Source: Nitrosospira briensis
GTDB taxonomy: Bacteria > Pseudomonadota > Gammaproteobacteria > Burkholderiales > Nitrosomonadaceae
Reading direction: 5' to 3'
Assembly (NCBI RefSeq): GCF_900115125.1
Contig: NZ_FOVJ01000007.1
Span: 1 to 64,000, forward strand
Length of the DNA: 64,000 nucleotides
Numbering within the stretch: the stretch's first letter is position 1; the number at the start of each line of letters is the position of its first letter. The notes under the pieces were generated by a model that was not told where the DNA came from, did not search any database, and saw nothing but the letters and a program-made list of their open reading frames with translations. Positions 43,384-52,559 of the stretch are shown here, one piece after another. Position numbers and translations under genes: made by a program.

Positions 43384-45486
43384 TCAGTCCATCGACTTTG
43401 CTTGTTTTTCAATGATGCGCAGAACACGTCTTGCAGATCGAAGCGAACCTTCGATAAAGCCCTGATAGTCGGAAAATGCTTCTCCGCAGACGTGGATATT
43501 TTTTATTCCCGATGCATCCGGCTGCAGGGAAAACGCCTCAAGGAACTCGATATGCTTCCAGGACATCACGCCTGGCAACCATCCATGAGCCGCCGCGCCA
43601 AAGGGTTTCTTGCCCCAGTCCCGCATTCCGCAGGCGAGCAGGCGGTCCTCCGTGAAATCATGGTGTTCGTATTCCCTCGCAAACTGCACAAACCGCTGCC
43701 ACAACCGGGGATAGCCTGGCTCTTTTAAGATAACTGCTGTTCCTCCGTTAAAATATAGCTCCGCGGATGCATCAGACTCGAAAAATTTTTTTTCCAGTTT
43801 CAAAAACCAGGTCCTGGCTATTTCCTGGCTTTCAAGCTGGGGATCTTCCGATGGTTCCTGCTGTGGCTGGTTGTGACTGGTTTCCCTCGCTCGCAGGTAG
43901 TCGGACCAGAAGGTGATTGCCGGGCGGTCTGTATAGACCATTATCAGCCCTTTGGTCCCGTCGTTGCTTTTCATATATAACAACTCTCGAGTCGGTATAT
44001 CGGAGGCATTGCGGTTAAGCGGCCTGTTATCTTCCCACCACGGCCTGTCGATAACGAAGAAGCACTTCAATAACGGAAGACAAGCCACTGCGTTCACTGC
44101 TTCCTTGAGCGTTCCTTGCGGTGGATGGCCATTCCAGGACATTTCCTCGAGTGGACGCTTGGGCAAGGCAAGAATAACCCTCCTTGTCTTGATGACTTTT
44201 TCCTCATTCTCGATCAGAACATTGATTTCGCCACCACTGGATTCAAGGCCCAGTACTTTCCTGTCTTTTTGAATGCACAACCCCGGAGTGTTTTTTCTTT
44301 CGTCATGCAGCCTCTCCAGAAGCTTCCAGATGATCCGGCTCATTCCTCCGCGAATGCCGCGAAGCGTTCCCGTGCTTCGGATAGCTTTAAGCCAGAAAAT
44401 TATCCACTCCGCAGCATTCAAATTTTCATGCACGAAGTGATAGTAGCTGCCCCAATCCCTGATCTTGATAACGGCATAGTGGCTCAGCACATCACTGAGT
44501 ATGTTCCAGAAACCCAAATTCCAAAGCGGATGCCCCCTGAAGCGAGCGTGTTCACGGATGTTCTTGAAATCAGATTCAGTGAGATTCTGAATCCACTCCA
44601 GCAATTCTCCTTTCCAGTAGTCACGATAAAAAAACGAGCCGTTTTGCAAGTGATTCCACTGTTGATTGGCGGCATCGGTAAGCCATGGCCCTGGTACTCT
44701 GGAACCAGGGTTACTTCCACTTGTGGAGGCTCCGCTTTCGCCGGCAGCGGCTTGCCTTTTAAAAACAGCGTGATTTTCGGAAGGCGCTGACTCGTACTTT
44801 TCGTTTTTATCGCCAACCTTTAAAACTTTTACGCCAGATTCAAGGCCTTCAACAAGTTCAAAGATGCGCCTGAGGGCCAGTATCATCAAATCAAAGGGAG
44901 TTTTTTGCAGGGCCTCCTCTTCGCGCAGCGTAAATCGCGGCTCCATTGGATCTTCCGATGCGTAGGACGAGAATGGCACCAGATCATCCAGACTTTCTTC
45001 TTCGCCCGGGACGGGCTCCCTTATTTTCAGTTCTTCCAGCAGTGCCTGTAATAAAGGCTGATTACGGGGCTCAATTCTCATCGGCCCAAATTCCGCGCGA
45101 AAGTATTCAATCTTCGATAGCTTCTCGGCAACCTTACCGTCTTTTTCTACCGATTGTTTTTCTATAGGGCCTTTATAGGGAGACTGCTTGTTGCCTTGCG
45201 GCTCGAGAGGGTCGGGTTTGCCGCTGGCAAAGTCCCAGTTGCATGGATCCCAGGTATCCTCGAAACCGGTGGCTTCTCCATTCTTCTCGTCAGTCCTCAG
45301 CAATGACCAGGTTTCTATCCGGCCACCAAACCGGTTGGAGGCCTCAAGAAGGAGAATGCTGTTTATTTTGAGCAATTCGCGCTGCTTGATCAGTTCGTTG
45401 CAACAGTACAAGCCGGCAATTCCGCCGCCTACAATTACCACATCATATATTTCGGATTCCTGCGTATGAGTTTCATTGTTCGGCAT
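43384..45486 (-). CDS. flavin amine oxidase (L-amino-acid-oxidase-like)
   Basis: A 700-residue FAD protein with the dinucleotide fold VVIVGGGIAGLYCCNELIK (about 17-35), LLLEASNRFGGRIET (the R-R-GGR motif region, about 46-60), GIRGGMSRIIWKLLERL in the middle and the C-terminal FAD site GEAFSDYQGFIEGSLRSA (about 669-686). That plan fits flavin monoamine/L-amino-acid oxidases, which yield keto acid, ammonia and H2O2. A long insertion (about 225-270, GASTSGSNPGSRVP) is low complexity. No signal peptide is present. A strong ribosome site (AAGGAG) precedes ATG. The substrate cannot be inferred. Base composition is somewhat A+T-richer than metH beside it. Confidence 0.78.
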   Translation of the reverse strand: MPNNETHTQESEIYDVVIVGGGIAGLYCCNELIKQRELLKINSILLLEASNRFGGRIETWSLLRTDEKNGEATGFEDTWDPCNWDFASGKPDPLEPQGNKQSPYKGPIEKQSVEKDGKVAEKLSKIEYFRAEFGPMRIEPRNQPLLQALLEELKIREPVPGEEESLDDLVPFSSYASEDPMEPRFTLREEEALQKTPFDLMILALRRIFELVEGLESGVKVLKVGDKNEKYESAPSENHAVFKRQAAAGESGASTSGSNPGSRVPGPWLTDAANQQWNHLQNGSFFYRDYWKGELLEWIQNLTESDFKNIREHARFRGHPLWNLGFWNILSDVLSHYAVIKIRDWGSYYHFVHENLNAAEWIIFWLKAIRSTGTLRGIRGGMSRIIWKLLERLHDERKNTPGLCIQKDRKVLGLESSGGEINVLIENEEKVIKTRRVILALPKRPLEEMSWNGHPPQGTLKEAVNAVACLPLLKCFFVIDRPWWEDNRPLNRNASDIPTRELLYMKSNDGTKGLIMVYTDRPAITFWSDYLRARETSHNQPQQEPSEDPQLESQEIARTWFLKLEKKFFESDASAELYFNGGTAVILKEPGYPRLWQRFVQFAREYEHHDFTEDRLLACGMRDWGKKPFGAAAHGWLPGVMSWKHIEFLEAFSLQPDASGIKNIHVCGEAFSDYQGFIEGSLRSARRVLRIIEKQAKSMD

Positions 45487-45624
45487 ATCTTTCTCCTTAA
45501 AATCTCAGTGCCGCAGGTTGAGGAACCGTTGATCTCCGTGCATGTGATTGCACGCTCCAACCACCGCACTTGATGACCCCAGGATAAGCATTGCAATGCC
45601 CCGTCCCGGACCGTTGGTCCTTTC

Positions 45625-46830
45625 TTACTTGCGAACGATGACGCCTTGCCTGACGACACATTTACCAGCTTTATATACAGACCGATTCTTCGGAACCGAC
45701 ACGACCGCCTCAGGGATATGTCCTGCGTCAAGCACCACGAAGTCAGCACTTGCGTTCTCTCGCAATCCATAATTGGCAAATTGAAGCGCTTTTGCGCCTG
45801 CCTCTGTAACGACATCGAAAGCGACGCGAAGATCGTCATCTGTATAGAAACCAGAGCGATAGCCGATGATCATCGCGCGGTTCAGCATGTCACCATCCCC
45901 GTATGGCCACCAGGAGTCCCGGATATTGTCACTGCCGCTAAAGACCACAACGCCAGCTTTGCGTAATTCCAGGACGGGCGGAAACGAGCGATCACCGGGC
46001 GCATTAGTCATGATGGCGACGCCGGCTTCAGCAAGAACTTGCGCAATGTGCCTGACGACATCGGCAGGAACTTCGCCCAGCGCATAAGCATGGCTCGCAG
46101 CAACATGCCCTTGCAGACCCAGCGCCCGGGTTCGGGCCGAGATTTCTTCGAGTTCGAATATCCCCAACATCCCCTGGTCGTGAAGGTGAATGTCGATATC
46201 AACCCCGCGTCTTTCCGCAATGCCGAACACCACGTCGAGATGTGCTTTGATGTCTCTATCGAATGAGGCGGGGTCCAGCCCGCCGATTACGTCGCAGCCT
46301 GCATCGAAAGCCGCATCCAGCAGTTCTGCCGTTCCGGGACACGCAAGGATGCCATTCTGCGGGAAGGCGACAAGCTGAATATCAATAATATCCCGGTATT
46401 CTTCACGGACCTCGACTATGGTTTCGAGAGACTTGAGGCCAACGCTCGCGTCCACCATGACGTGACTGCGCATATGGGTAGATCCGTTGGCTATGCAGAG
46501 CTCCAGCTGATTACACGCGCGCTCAGCGAGCGGTGCAGCCTGCGCCATGTTCTGACGCTGGAATTCGACACGTTCACGTACGTCAAATCCGGCAGTGCAC
46601 GGCTTGTGTGGCTTCCAGCCATCCCCGTAAAAGCTGGTATCGAGATGAATGTGACCTTCGACAAAACCCGGCACAACAAGGGCGCCGCCGAGATCGACGA
46701 TATGATCCGCCGAGATATCCGCGCCGCCCGCCGGTTCGATGGAGATGATCCTGCCGTTTTTTACTGCAATGGACGAAAGCGCTCCATCCAAGAGCCTCGC
46801 CCCCCGAAAAATGGTATCGACCTCACGCAT
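45625..46830 (-). CDS. cytosine-deaminase-like amidohydrolase
   Basis: Metal-dependent TIM-barrel hydrolase of 401 residues: GHIHLDTSF (about 59-67), THMRSHVMVDAS, IQLVAFPQNGIL, DIHLHDQG (about 212-219), SHAYALG (about 243) and the metal Asp in FSGSDNIRDSWWPYGDGDML (about 299-318). The order matches CodA/AtzC enzymes that deaminate or dealkylaminate pyrimidine- or triazine-like rings. CodA has a catalytic Glu three residues after the first His of H-C-D-E; here that position is Asp, as in HxHD-type AtzC-like members, so cytosine is not a safe substrate call. It lies 138 bases upstream of the amine oxidase on the same strand. Confidence 0.8.
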   Translation of the reverse strand: MREVDTIFRGARLLDGALSSIAVKNGRIISIEPAGGADISADHIVDLGGALVVPGFVEGHIHLDTSFYGDGWKPHKPCTAGFDVRERVEFQRQNMAQAAPLAERACNQLELCIANGSTHMRSHVMVDASVGLKSLETIVEVREEYRDIIDIQLVAFPQNGILACPGTAELLDAAFDAGCDVIGGLDPASFDRDIKAHLDVVFGIAERRGVDIDIHLHDQGMLGIFELEEISARTRALGLQGHVAASHAYALGEVPADVVRHIAQVLAEAGVAIMTNAPGDRSFPPVLELRKAGVVVFSGSDNIRDSWWPYGDGDMLNRAMIIGYRSGFYTDDDLRVAFDVVTEAGAKALQFANYGLRENASADFVVLDAGHIPEAVVSVPKNRSVYKAGKCVVRQGVIVRK

Positions 46831-47276
46831 CAAAAACCTCTCCGAACAGATTTTTCACGGCTCTTCCGCTTGCGCTGCGCTTGACCTCGTCCTGTCATCG
46901 CCTTATAACTCATCAGCCGAATTGTTTACGGGATTTGACAACGCTGTGCAGACATATGAAGCGTACGTCACTGGCAAGCTGACAGCGCATTCTATCTTAT
47001 GCGGAAGAACACGCGCACCTTGCGCTGCCTGGGAGAACGCCCAATTCGCATCCCCGGTTACAGCAACCGGCCTGTCATATCATCAAATTTCGCGGCGCCT
47101 CTCTTCAAGCGCATATCCACCGCTGGCGAGTATTGCCTATCAGGTCTCTGCCTGGCACCCCACCCACCCAAAAACACCTTGACTATCAGGATCGGCAACG
47201 CGTACTTTGAATCTACGTAGGTTGAGAAACGTTCTTTTGAGATAATTCACTTCCACATTCTTATTCATTCAATCGC
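46831..47276. other. divergent intergenic region, no gene seen
   Basis: These 446 bases separate the amidohydrolase from DUF445. A plus-strand open frame crosses the region but overlaps the amidohydrolase heavily, lacks a ribosome site and has no recognisable sequence. Promoters for both neighbours are presumably here. Confidence 0.45.
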
Positions 47277-48554
47277 ATGCATCCGTTCGAACCACGGGCT
47301 ACGGATCAAGACAAAAGCTTGCTGATGCCATCCTTCGCTGATAACCGGATGCGGCGGCTGGCGACGGGGATGCTGATAACGATGCTCGCCGTTCTCGTTC
47401 TCGCTAATGTATTTCTTTCAGTTCATCCGTCGATGGGCTATCTCCGCGCTTTCGCAGAAGCGGCAGTAGTGGGCGCGCTGGCGGACTGGTTCGCTGTTAC
47501 CGCACTATTTCGTCAACCGCTGGGCCTGCCTATTCCACACACTGCTATCATTCCCCGCAACAAGGAACGCATTGGCGCATCGCTCGGGCGTTTCGTCGAA
47601 CTGAATTTTGCCTCTCCCGAAGTGGTTTCGGCAAAGCTGGCGCGCGTGGACCTGTCGGGCAACCTCGCCCAATGGCTTTCGGACTCGACGCGAACCGAGG
47701 TCTTAGCCGACCATATGACGCGCCTGATCCCGCAATTGCTTGATTCTATAGAGGAGCATCAGCTGCGGCGCTTTATTTCCGGTGACGTGTCGAAGCGCGT
47801 GCAAGGTATTGATCTCGCCCCCTTGATTGGGGAAGCCGTCGCGATGCTCAGCGAAGAGAAACGACACCAAGTGCTACTCGACAAGTTGTTGCGCGAAACG
47901 GATGACTACATTACTGCCAATGAACAACGCATCCGCGAGCGCGTGCGTGAGAATACAGCCTGGCTTTGGCAGCGGCTTTCGATAGACAGCGAGGTCGCTG
48001 ATAACGTTATATTGGTGCTGCGCGAGCTTCTCGCAGAGATCGCTCGCGACTCCAGACACCCGCTGCGCCTCAGGCTCGACTCGGCAATCGAGAAGCTGGT
48101 CTCCGAGCTGGCTACTTCACCCGAATACCGCAAGCAGATTGCTGTACATACACGGAAATTACTGAATCAACCCGCACTACACAAATTCGTGGCGACGTTG
48201 TGGCGCGATATTCGCATCAGCCTGCACAAGGAAATCGGCAGTGCCGACTCGACCATTAAGGCGTTGCTGCGGGAAGCAACGCAATCGGCGACGCGCGCAC
48301 TACTGCGCGACACAGGCCTACGCGAACGCCTCAATGACTGGATGCGCAACGTCGTAGTGGAAGCGGTGCAGTCTCACCAACGCGACGTCGGCTCGCTAAT
48401 AGCGGATACCGTGCGTGGCTGGGACACCGAAACCGTCACTCGCCGGATAGAACAGCAGGTGGGCGAAGACCTGCAGTATATTCGCATCAACGGCACGATG
48501 ATCGGCGGGTTGGTGGGGTTGGCGATCTACACCATTTCCCGCGCCTTCGGCTAG
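47277..48554 (+). CDS. DUF445 membrane protein
   Basis: A 425-residue protein with an N-terminal membrane segment (about 30-50), the DUF445 signature AEAAVVGALADWFAVTALFR followed by PLGLPIPHTAIIPRNKERIG (about 62-101), a long helical middle, and a C-terminal membrane helix (GTMIGGLVGLAIYTISRA). The family (YjiN in E. coli) is common and uncharacterised. It stands alone between divergent and convergent neighbours. Confidence 0.88.
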   Translation: MHPFEPRATDQDKSLLMPSFADNRMRRLATGMLITMLAVLVLANVFLSVHPSMGYLRAFAEAAVVGALADWFAVTALFRQPLGLPIPHTAIIPRNKERIGASLGRFVELNFASPEVVSAKLARVDLSGNLAQWLSDSTRTEVLADHMTRLIPQLLDSIEEHQLRRFISGDVSKRVQGIDLAPLIGEAVAMLSEEKRHQVLLDKLLRETDDYITANEQRIRERVRENTAWLWQRLSIDSEVADNVILVLRELLAEIARDSRHPLRLRLDSAIEKLVSELATSPEYRKQIAVHTRKLLNQPALHKFVATLWRDIRISLHKEIGSADSTIKALLREATQSATRALLRDTGLRERLNDWMRNVVVEAVQSHQRDVGSLIADTVRGWDTETVTRRIEQQVGEDLQYIRINGTMIGGLVGLAIYTISRAFG

Positions 48555-48645
48555 CTTGAAAGGTGCAGAACTCTGCGAAGGCAGGATCAGAACAAATCAA
48601 AGTCGCAGTCCTGATTTTTCACTTTTGAACAGCCCAGTCCCGGAC

Positions 48646-50166
48646 CTAATTTCTATCCAGCTTCCGGTACTGCACCGCTTCGGCAATATGCGTGCTTGTT
48701 ATCCCGTTGCTCGCCGCGAGGTCCGCAATGGTGCGCGCCACTTTAAGGACGCGATGATAAGCCCGTGCGGAGAAATTCAGGCGGCTTATAGCCTGCTTAA
48801 GCAGGTTCTCCCCCAGCGTATCGGGTATGCAGTATTTATCGATATCCTTCACCGCCAGCCTGGCGTTGGCCTTGCCCTGCCGCTCCAGTTGGCGCTGATA
48901 AGCTGCTTCAACCCGCTGCCTGATGCTGCTGCTCGGTTCGCCTTGCGCCTGACGCATCAAATCTTCCTCGGGCACGGCTGGCACTTCAATCTGCACATCG
49001 ATCCGATCAAGCAGCGGGCCGGAAATTTTGCCGCGGTAGCGTGCAACCTGGTCGGGAGTACATCTGCACCTCCCGCTGTGGTGGCCGAGATAACCGCAAA
49101 GACAGGGATTCATCGCGGCGACCAGCTGGAACCGGGCGGGAAAATCAGCCTGGCGCGCCGCGCGCGAAATTGTGATGCGCCCGGATTCCAGCGGTTCTCG
49201 CAGCACTTCCAGTACCTTGCGTTCGAATTCCGGCAACTCGTCCAGAAACAACACACCGTTCATCGCCAGCGAGATCTCTCCTGGACGTGGATTGCTGCCC
49301 CCGCCCACCAGCGCAACGCCGGACGCGGTGTGGTGAGGCGAACGATAGGGCCGGCGTTTCCAGTTGGCAACATTGAAGCCGCCGCTGCTGAGCGATTGCA
49401 TCGCAGCGGATTCGAGTGCTTCATCCTCGGTCATGGAAGGCAAAATGCCGGGAAGACGCGAGGCCAGCATGGATTTTCCGGTACCCGGCGGGCCAACCAT
49501 CAGTATGCTATGGCCACCCGCGGCTGCTATTTCAAGCGCGCGTTTTGCATGCGCCTGCCCTTTCACCTCTTCCATGCCAGGGTATAGAGAAGGACTTGCA
49601 TCCGAATCATCGCCCACCGTTGCCTTGGCATGATTGACGTAAAGCTGCAACGGCTCTCGTCCGGCAAGGTGTGCACAAATCTGAAGCAATGATGTTGCAG
49701 CGTAAACAGACGCTTCCCTGACCAGTGCGGCTTCAGCTGCATTTTGCAGAGGCAGCACGAAACTCCGCCCTGAGCGGGATGCGCCGTAAGTCATCGCCAA
49801 TGCGCCCCGGATTGCACGCAGCTCTCCGGTCAGGGCAAGTTCACCGGCCCATTCATATTGGTCGAGCTTATCGGAGGGGACTTGGCCAGTCGCCGCAAGT
49901 ATGCCCAGCGCGATAGGCAGATCAAACCGGCCGCTCTCCTTGGGCAGGTCGGCGGGAGCAAGGTTGACCGTAATGCGTCGTGCGGGAAATTCGAACTGCG
50001 CGTTTTGCAGCGCCGCTCGCACCCGGTCCTTGCTTTCCTTCACTTCTGTTTCCGGCAGGCCGACGATGGTGAAGCTGGGAAGGCCATTGGCAATGTGGAC
50101 TTCCACCGTGACGAGTGGAGCCTCCATGCCCGAGATAGCGCGGCTATAGAGAATAGCTAGGGGCAT
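48646..50166 (-). CDS. YifB/ComM-type AAA+ ATPase
   Basis: Magnesium-chelatase-like AAA+ protein of 506 residues. The N-terminal ChlI-like domain (about 20-140) has EVHIANGLPSFTIVGLPE. Walker A is MVGPPGTGKSMLASRLPGIL (about 219-238), followed by the SPHHTAS block, Walker B LFLDELPEF and a C-terminal Mg-chelatase domain with CNP-like MNPCLCGYLG. In naturally competent bacteria the orthologue ComM is a branch-migration helicase for transformation. It follows ubiK on the same strand. Confidence 0.92.
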   Translation of the reverse strand: MPLAILYSRAISGMEAPLVTVEVHIANGLPSFTIVGLPETEVKESKDRVRAALQNAQFEFPARRITVNLAPADLPKESGRFDLPIALGILAATGQVPSDKLDQYEWAGELALTGELRAIRGALAMTYGASRSGRSFVLPLQNAAEAALVREASVYAATSLLQICAHLAGREPLQLYVNHAKATVGDDSDASPSLYPGMEEVKGQAHAKRALEIAAAGGHSILMVGPPGTGKSMLASRLPGILPSMTEDEALESAAMQSLSSGGFNVANWKRRPYRSPHHTASGVALVGGGSNPRPGEISLAMNGVLFLDELPEFERKVLEVLREPLESGRITISRAARQADFPARFQLVAAMNPCLCGYLGHHSGRCRCTPDQVARYRGKISGPLLDRIDVQIEVPAVPEEDLMRQAQGEPSSSIRQRVEAAYQRQLERQGKANARLAVKDIDKYCIPDTLGENLLKQAISRLNFSARAYHRVLKVARTIADLAASNGITSTHIAEAVQYRKLDRN

Positions 50167-50288
50167 GCAAAGAGTTTTTTTGCCAGAATCAGATCAGGGA
50201 GCAATACAAAAATTGCAGGCAGCACAGGATATCGGGATATCTCCCGCACCCTTGAAATCTGGAAAAGCCCGGTATTCCTGAACCTGGG

Positions 50289-50591
50289 TTATTCCGTCTC
50301 CGAGAGGTCATCCAGCGTTTCCGGGGGAATGTCCAGGCTATCCGCTTGCCCCTTCGACGTCGCGGCGGCTTCCAGCGCCTCCACCCTTGTTTCGAGCAAT
50401 GTGAGTTTCTCGCGCGCGCGCTTCAGTACTTCTTGCTGTACCTCGAACTCTTCGCGCGTAACCAGGTCCAGGCGGTTAAATACTCCTCCCAGCATAACCC
50501 GAAGATTCTTTTCCACATCCTTGACAGGGCTCTGCGCCAGCAATTCGTTGACCTTCGTTACGATTTCGTCCAGCACTCTTTGGTTAGCCAT
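50289..50591 (-). CDS. ubiK: ubiquinone biosynthesis accessory factor UbiK
   Basis: A 100-residue coiled-coil BMFP protein that aids the aerobic ubiquinone complex in proteobacteria. NQRVLDEIVTKVNELLAQSP (about 3-22), REEFEVQQEVLKRAREKLTL LETRVEALE (about 47-75) and an acidic tail are typical. I chose ATG 50591 with GAGGAA just upstream; the frame is open for 19 more codons without family resemblance. ubiH lies at 54.3 kb. Confidence 0.88.
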   Translation of the reverse strand: MANQRVLDEIVTKVNELLAQSPVKDVEKNLRVMLGGVFNRLDLVTREEFEVQQEVLKRAREKLTLLETRVEALEAAATSKGQADSLDIPPETLDDLSETE

Positions 50592-50693
50592 GATTTCCTC
50601 CATAATTTCTGCTCCATCGCCCGGTCGGGCGAGGAGTGACGCACGCATGCTAAAATCTCATACTTTAGCCAAATAGGCAATCAGCGGACTATT

Positions 50694-51731
50694 ATGGAGC
50701 GTTTCCGCCTTTTGGAAAACTGGATCAGGACGCAATTTCCCGATAAAAGCTTTACATTGTCGCCCGCCTCGGCAGATGCGAGTTTCCGCCGTTACTTTCG
50801 CGTGACTTTTAGCGATGGGACACTGATCGCCATGGACGCGCCGCCGGAACAGGAAGATTGTGCGCCCTTCCTGCATGTAGCAAATTTATTCACCGCCGCA
50901 GGCACGCATGTGCCGGTTGCACTGGGGCAGGATCTGGCTCAAGGCTTCCTGCTGCTTTCCGACCTTGGAGACACAACCTATCTCCAGGCGCTGAATGACG
51001 GTTCCGATAATGTCATAGCTGGAGAAAATAGGGACAAGAAGGCCGATCGCTTATATCGCGACGCATTGGCTGCCCTCCTTAAAATCCAGCTTGCAAGCCA
51101 GCCTGGCGTATTACCTGATTATGACGAAGCCCTGCTGCTACGGGAACTGAACCTGTTCCCGGACTGGTATCTGGCCAGGCATTTGAAAGTAACGCCCCGC
51201 GCCGCTCAGAAAGCAGAGCTTGAATCGATTTTTCAACGCATCGTGCAGAACAACCTGGCCCAGCCCAAGGTGTTCGTGCACCGCGACTTCCATTCGCGTA
51301 ATCTTATGGTTACCACCCCCAATCCCGGCATTATCGATTTTCAGGATGCGGTTTACGGCCCAATCACCTACGACCTGGTATCGCTGTTCAAGGACGCGTA
51401 CATAAGCTGGGATGAGGAGCGCGTACTGGACTGGTTGATCCGCTACTGGGAACAAGCCCGAAAACTGAAGTTGCCGGTAGCTTCCGATTTCGCGGATTTT
51501 TACCGGGATTTTGAATGGATGGGGGTGCAACGCCATCTCAAGGTGCTGGGAATTTTCGCACGCCTGAATTACCGCGATGGCAAACGCGACTACCTCGCCG
51601 CCCTGCCCCTGGTGGAAAGTTATTTACGCAAGGCGTGCGAGCGCTACCGAGAACTTAACCCGCTGCTGACACTGCTCGACGAGTGGAATATCAATGAGCA
51701 GCCGGAAGTAAAAGTTGGATACACCTTTTGA
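50694..51731 (+). CDS. amgK: anomeric MurNAc/GlcNAc kinase
   Basis: Phosphotransferase-fold kinase that makes alpha-1-phosphates of MurNAc and GlcNAc in peptidoglycan recycling. The 345 residues have the nucleotide-site start SADASFRRYFRV (about 26-37), APFLHVANLFTAAGTHVP, the Brenner motif VFVHRDFHSRNLMV (about 195-208) and the DFG-like IIDFQDAVYGP (about 214-224). Alone it would read as an aminoglycoside-phosphotransferase-family protein, but the overlapping murU makes AmgK the sound call. The pair bypasses GlcN-1-P synthesis and confers intrinsic fosfomycin tolerance in pseudomonads. Confidence 0.9.
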   Translation: MERFRLLENWIRTQFPDKSFTLSPASADASFRRYFRVTFSDGTLIAMDAPPEQEDCAPFLHVANLFTAAGTHVPVALGQDLAQGFLLLSDLGDTTYLQALNDGSDNVIAGENRDKKADRLYRDALAALLKIQLASQPGVLPDYDEALLLRELNLFPDWYLARHLKVTPRAAQKAELESIFQRIVQNNLAQPKVFVHRDFHSRNLMVTTPNPGIIDFQDAVYGPITYDLVSLFKDAYISWDEERVLDWLIRYWEQARKLKLPVASDFADFYRDFEWMGVQRHLKVLGIFARLNYRDGKRDYLAALPLVESYLRKACERYRELNPLLTLLDEWNINEQPEVKVGYTF

Positions 51732-52497
51732 CGTGGTCCCGTTCAGGGCGATGATTCTCGCCGCGGGCCGCGGCGAGCGTATGCGCCCCCTGACTGACAC
51801 CTTGCCAAAGCCGTTGCTGCGCGCCGGAGGCAAGGCGCTGATCGAATACCACCTGGAAAATCTCGCGCGCGCCGGTTTTATCAACGTAGTCATCAACCAT
51901 GCGCATCTCGGACAAATGATCGAAGCCGCGCTTGGCGACGGTACACGTTACGGTGTCACCCTCCATTACTCGCACGAACCGGTCGCGCTGGAAACTGCCG
52001 GGGGCATTGCCAAGGCACTACCCATTCTGGAAGATAAGCCGGGAAATACCCAGGGAACCCAGGAAGAATGCCCGTTTCTGGTAATCAACGCGGACATTTA
52101 TTGCGAACTCGATTTTACCTCCCTGCTGCCGGTCATGCGACAAATGCAATCCAGCGCGGATACGAATCTGGCGCACCTGGTGCTGGTCGACAACCCCGTC
52201 CATCATCCGGAAGGTGATTTTTCGCTGGATTCCGATAGAGTGACACTGCCGGGAAAAAACAACCTTACTTTCAGCGGCATCGGCATCTATCGGCCAAGCT
52301 TTTTCAAGGATGTCGCACCGGGTTCCGCAGCCAGGCTCGCGCTGCTGCTGCACCAGGCGATCGCAACCGGCAAGGTCGGCGGACAATATTACCGGGGAGC
52401 ATGGGTGGACGTGGGGACGCCGGAGCGCCTGCGCCTGATCGATCTCCAGCTCAGCCGTGTTGCAGTACATCCAGCCCACGGGATCGGTGGGTCCTAG
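51715..52497 (+). CDS. murU: N-acetylmuramate-1-phosphate uridylyltransferase
   Basis: Uses UTP to turn MurNAc-1-phosphate into UDP-MurNAc. The 260-residue nucleotidyltransferase has MILAAGRGERMRPLTDTLPK PLL (about 13-35), INHAHLGQMIEAALGDG (about 60-76), ALETAGGIAKALP (about 93), VINADIYCELDF (about 118) and YRGAWVDVGTPERL near the C-terminus. TTG 51715 has GGAAG 6 bases upstream and overlaps amgK by 17 bases; the later ATG 51751 would give the usual family N-terminus, so the start is uncertain. Confidence 0.92.
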   Translation: MDTPFDVVPFRAMILAAGRGERMRPLTDTLPKPLLRAGGKALIEYHLENLARAGFINVVINHAHLGQMIEAALGDGTRYGVTLHYSHEPVALETAGGIAKALPILEDKPGNTQGTQEECPFLVINADIYCELDFTSLLPVMRQMQSSADTNLAHLVLVDNPVHHPEGDFSLDSDRVTLPGKNNLTFSGIGIYRPSFFKDVAPGSAARLALLLHQAIATGKVGGQYYRGAWVDVGTPERLRLIDLQLSRVAVHPAHGIGGS

Positions 52498-52559
52498 CTT
52501 AAACCATAGTTTGGCTTTGGCTTTGCTTTCTCGCGCAAATACTGTAAGAATCGATACCC

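Noticed and set aside
46739-47182. Plus-strand 147-codon frame after the amidohydrolase
   Set aside because: Overlaps the start of the minus-strand amidohydrolase and has no recognisable sequence.
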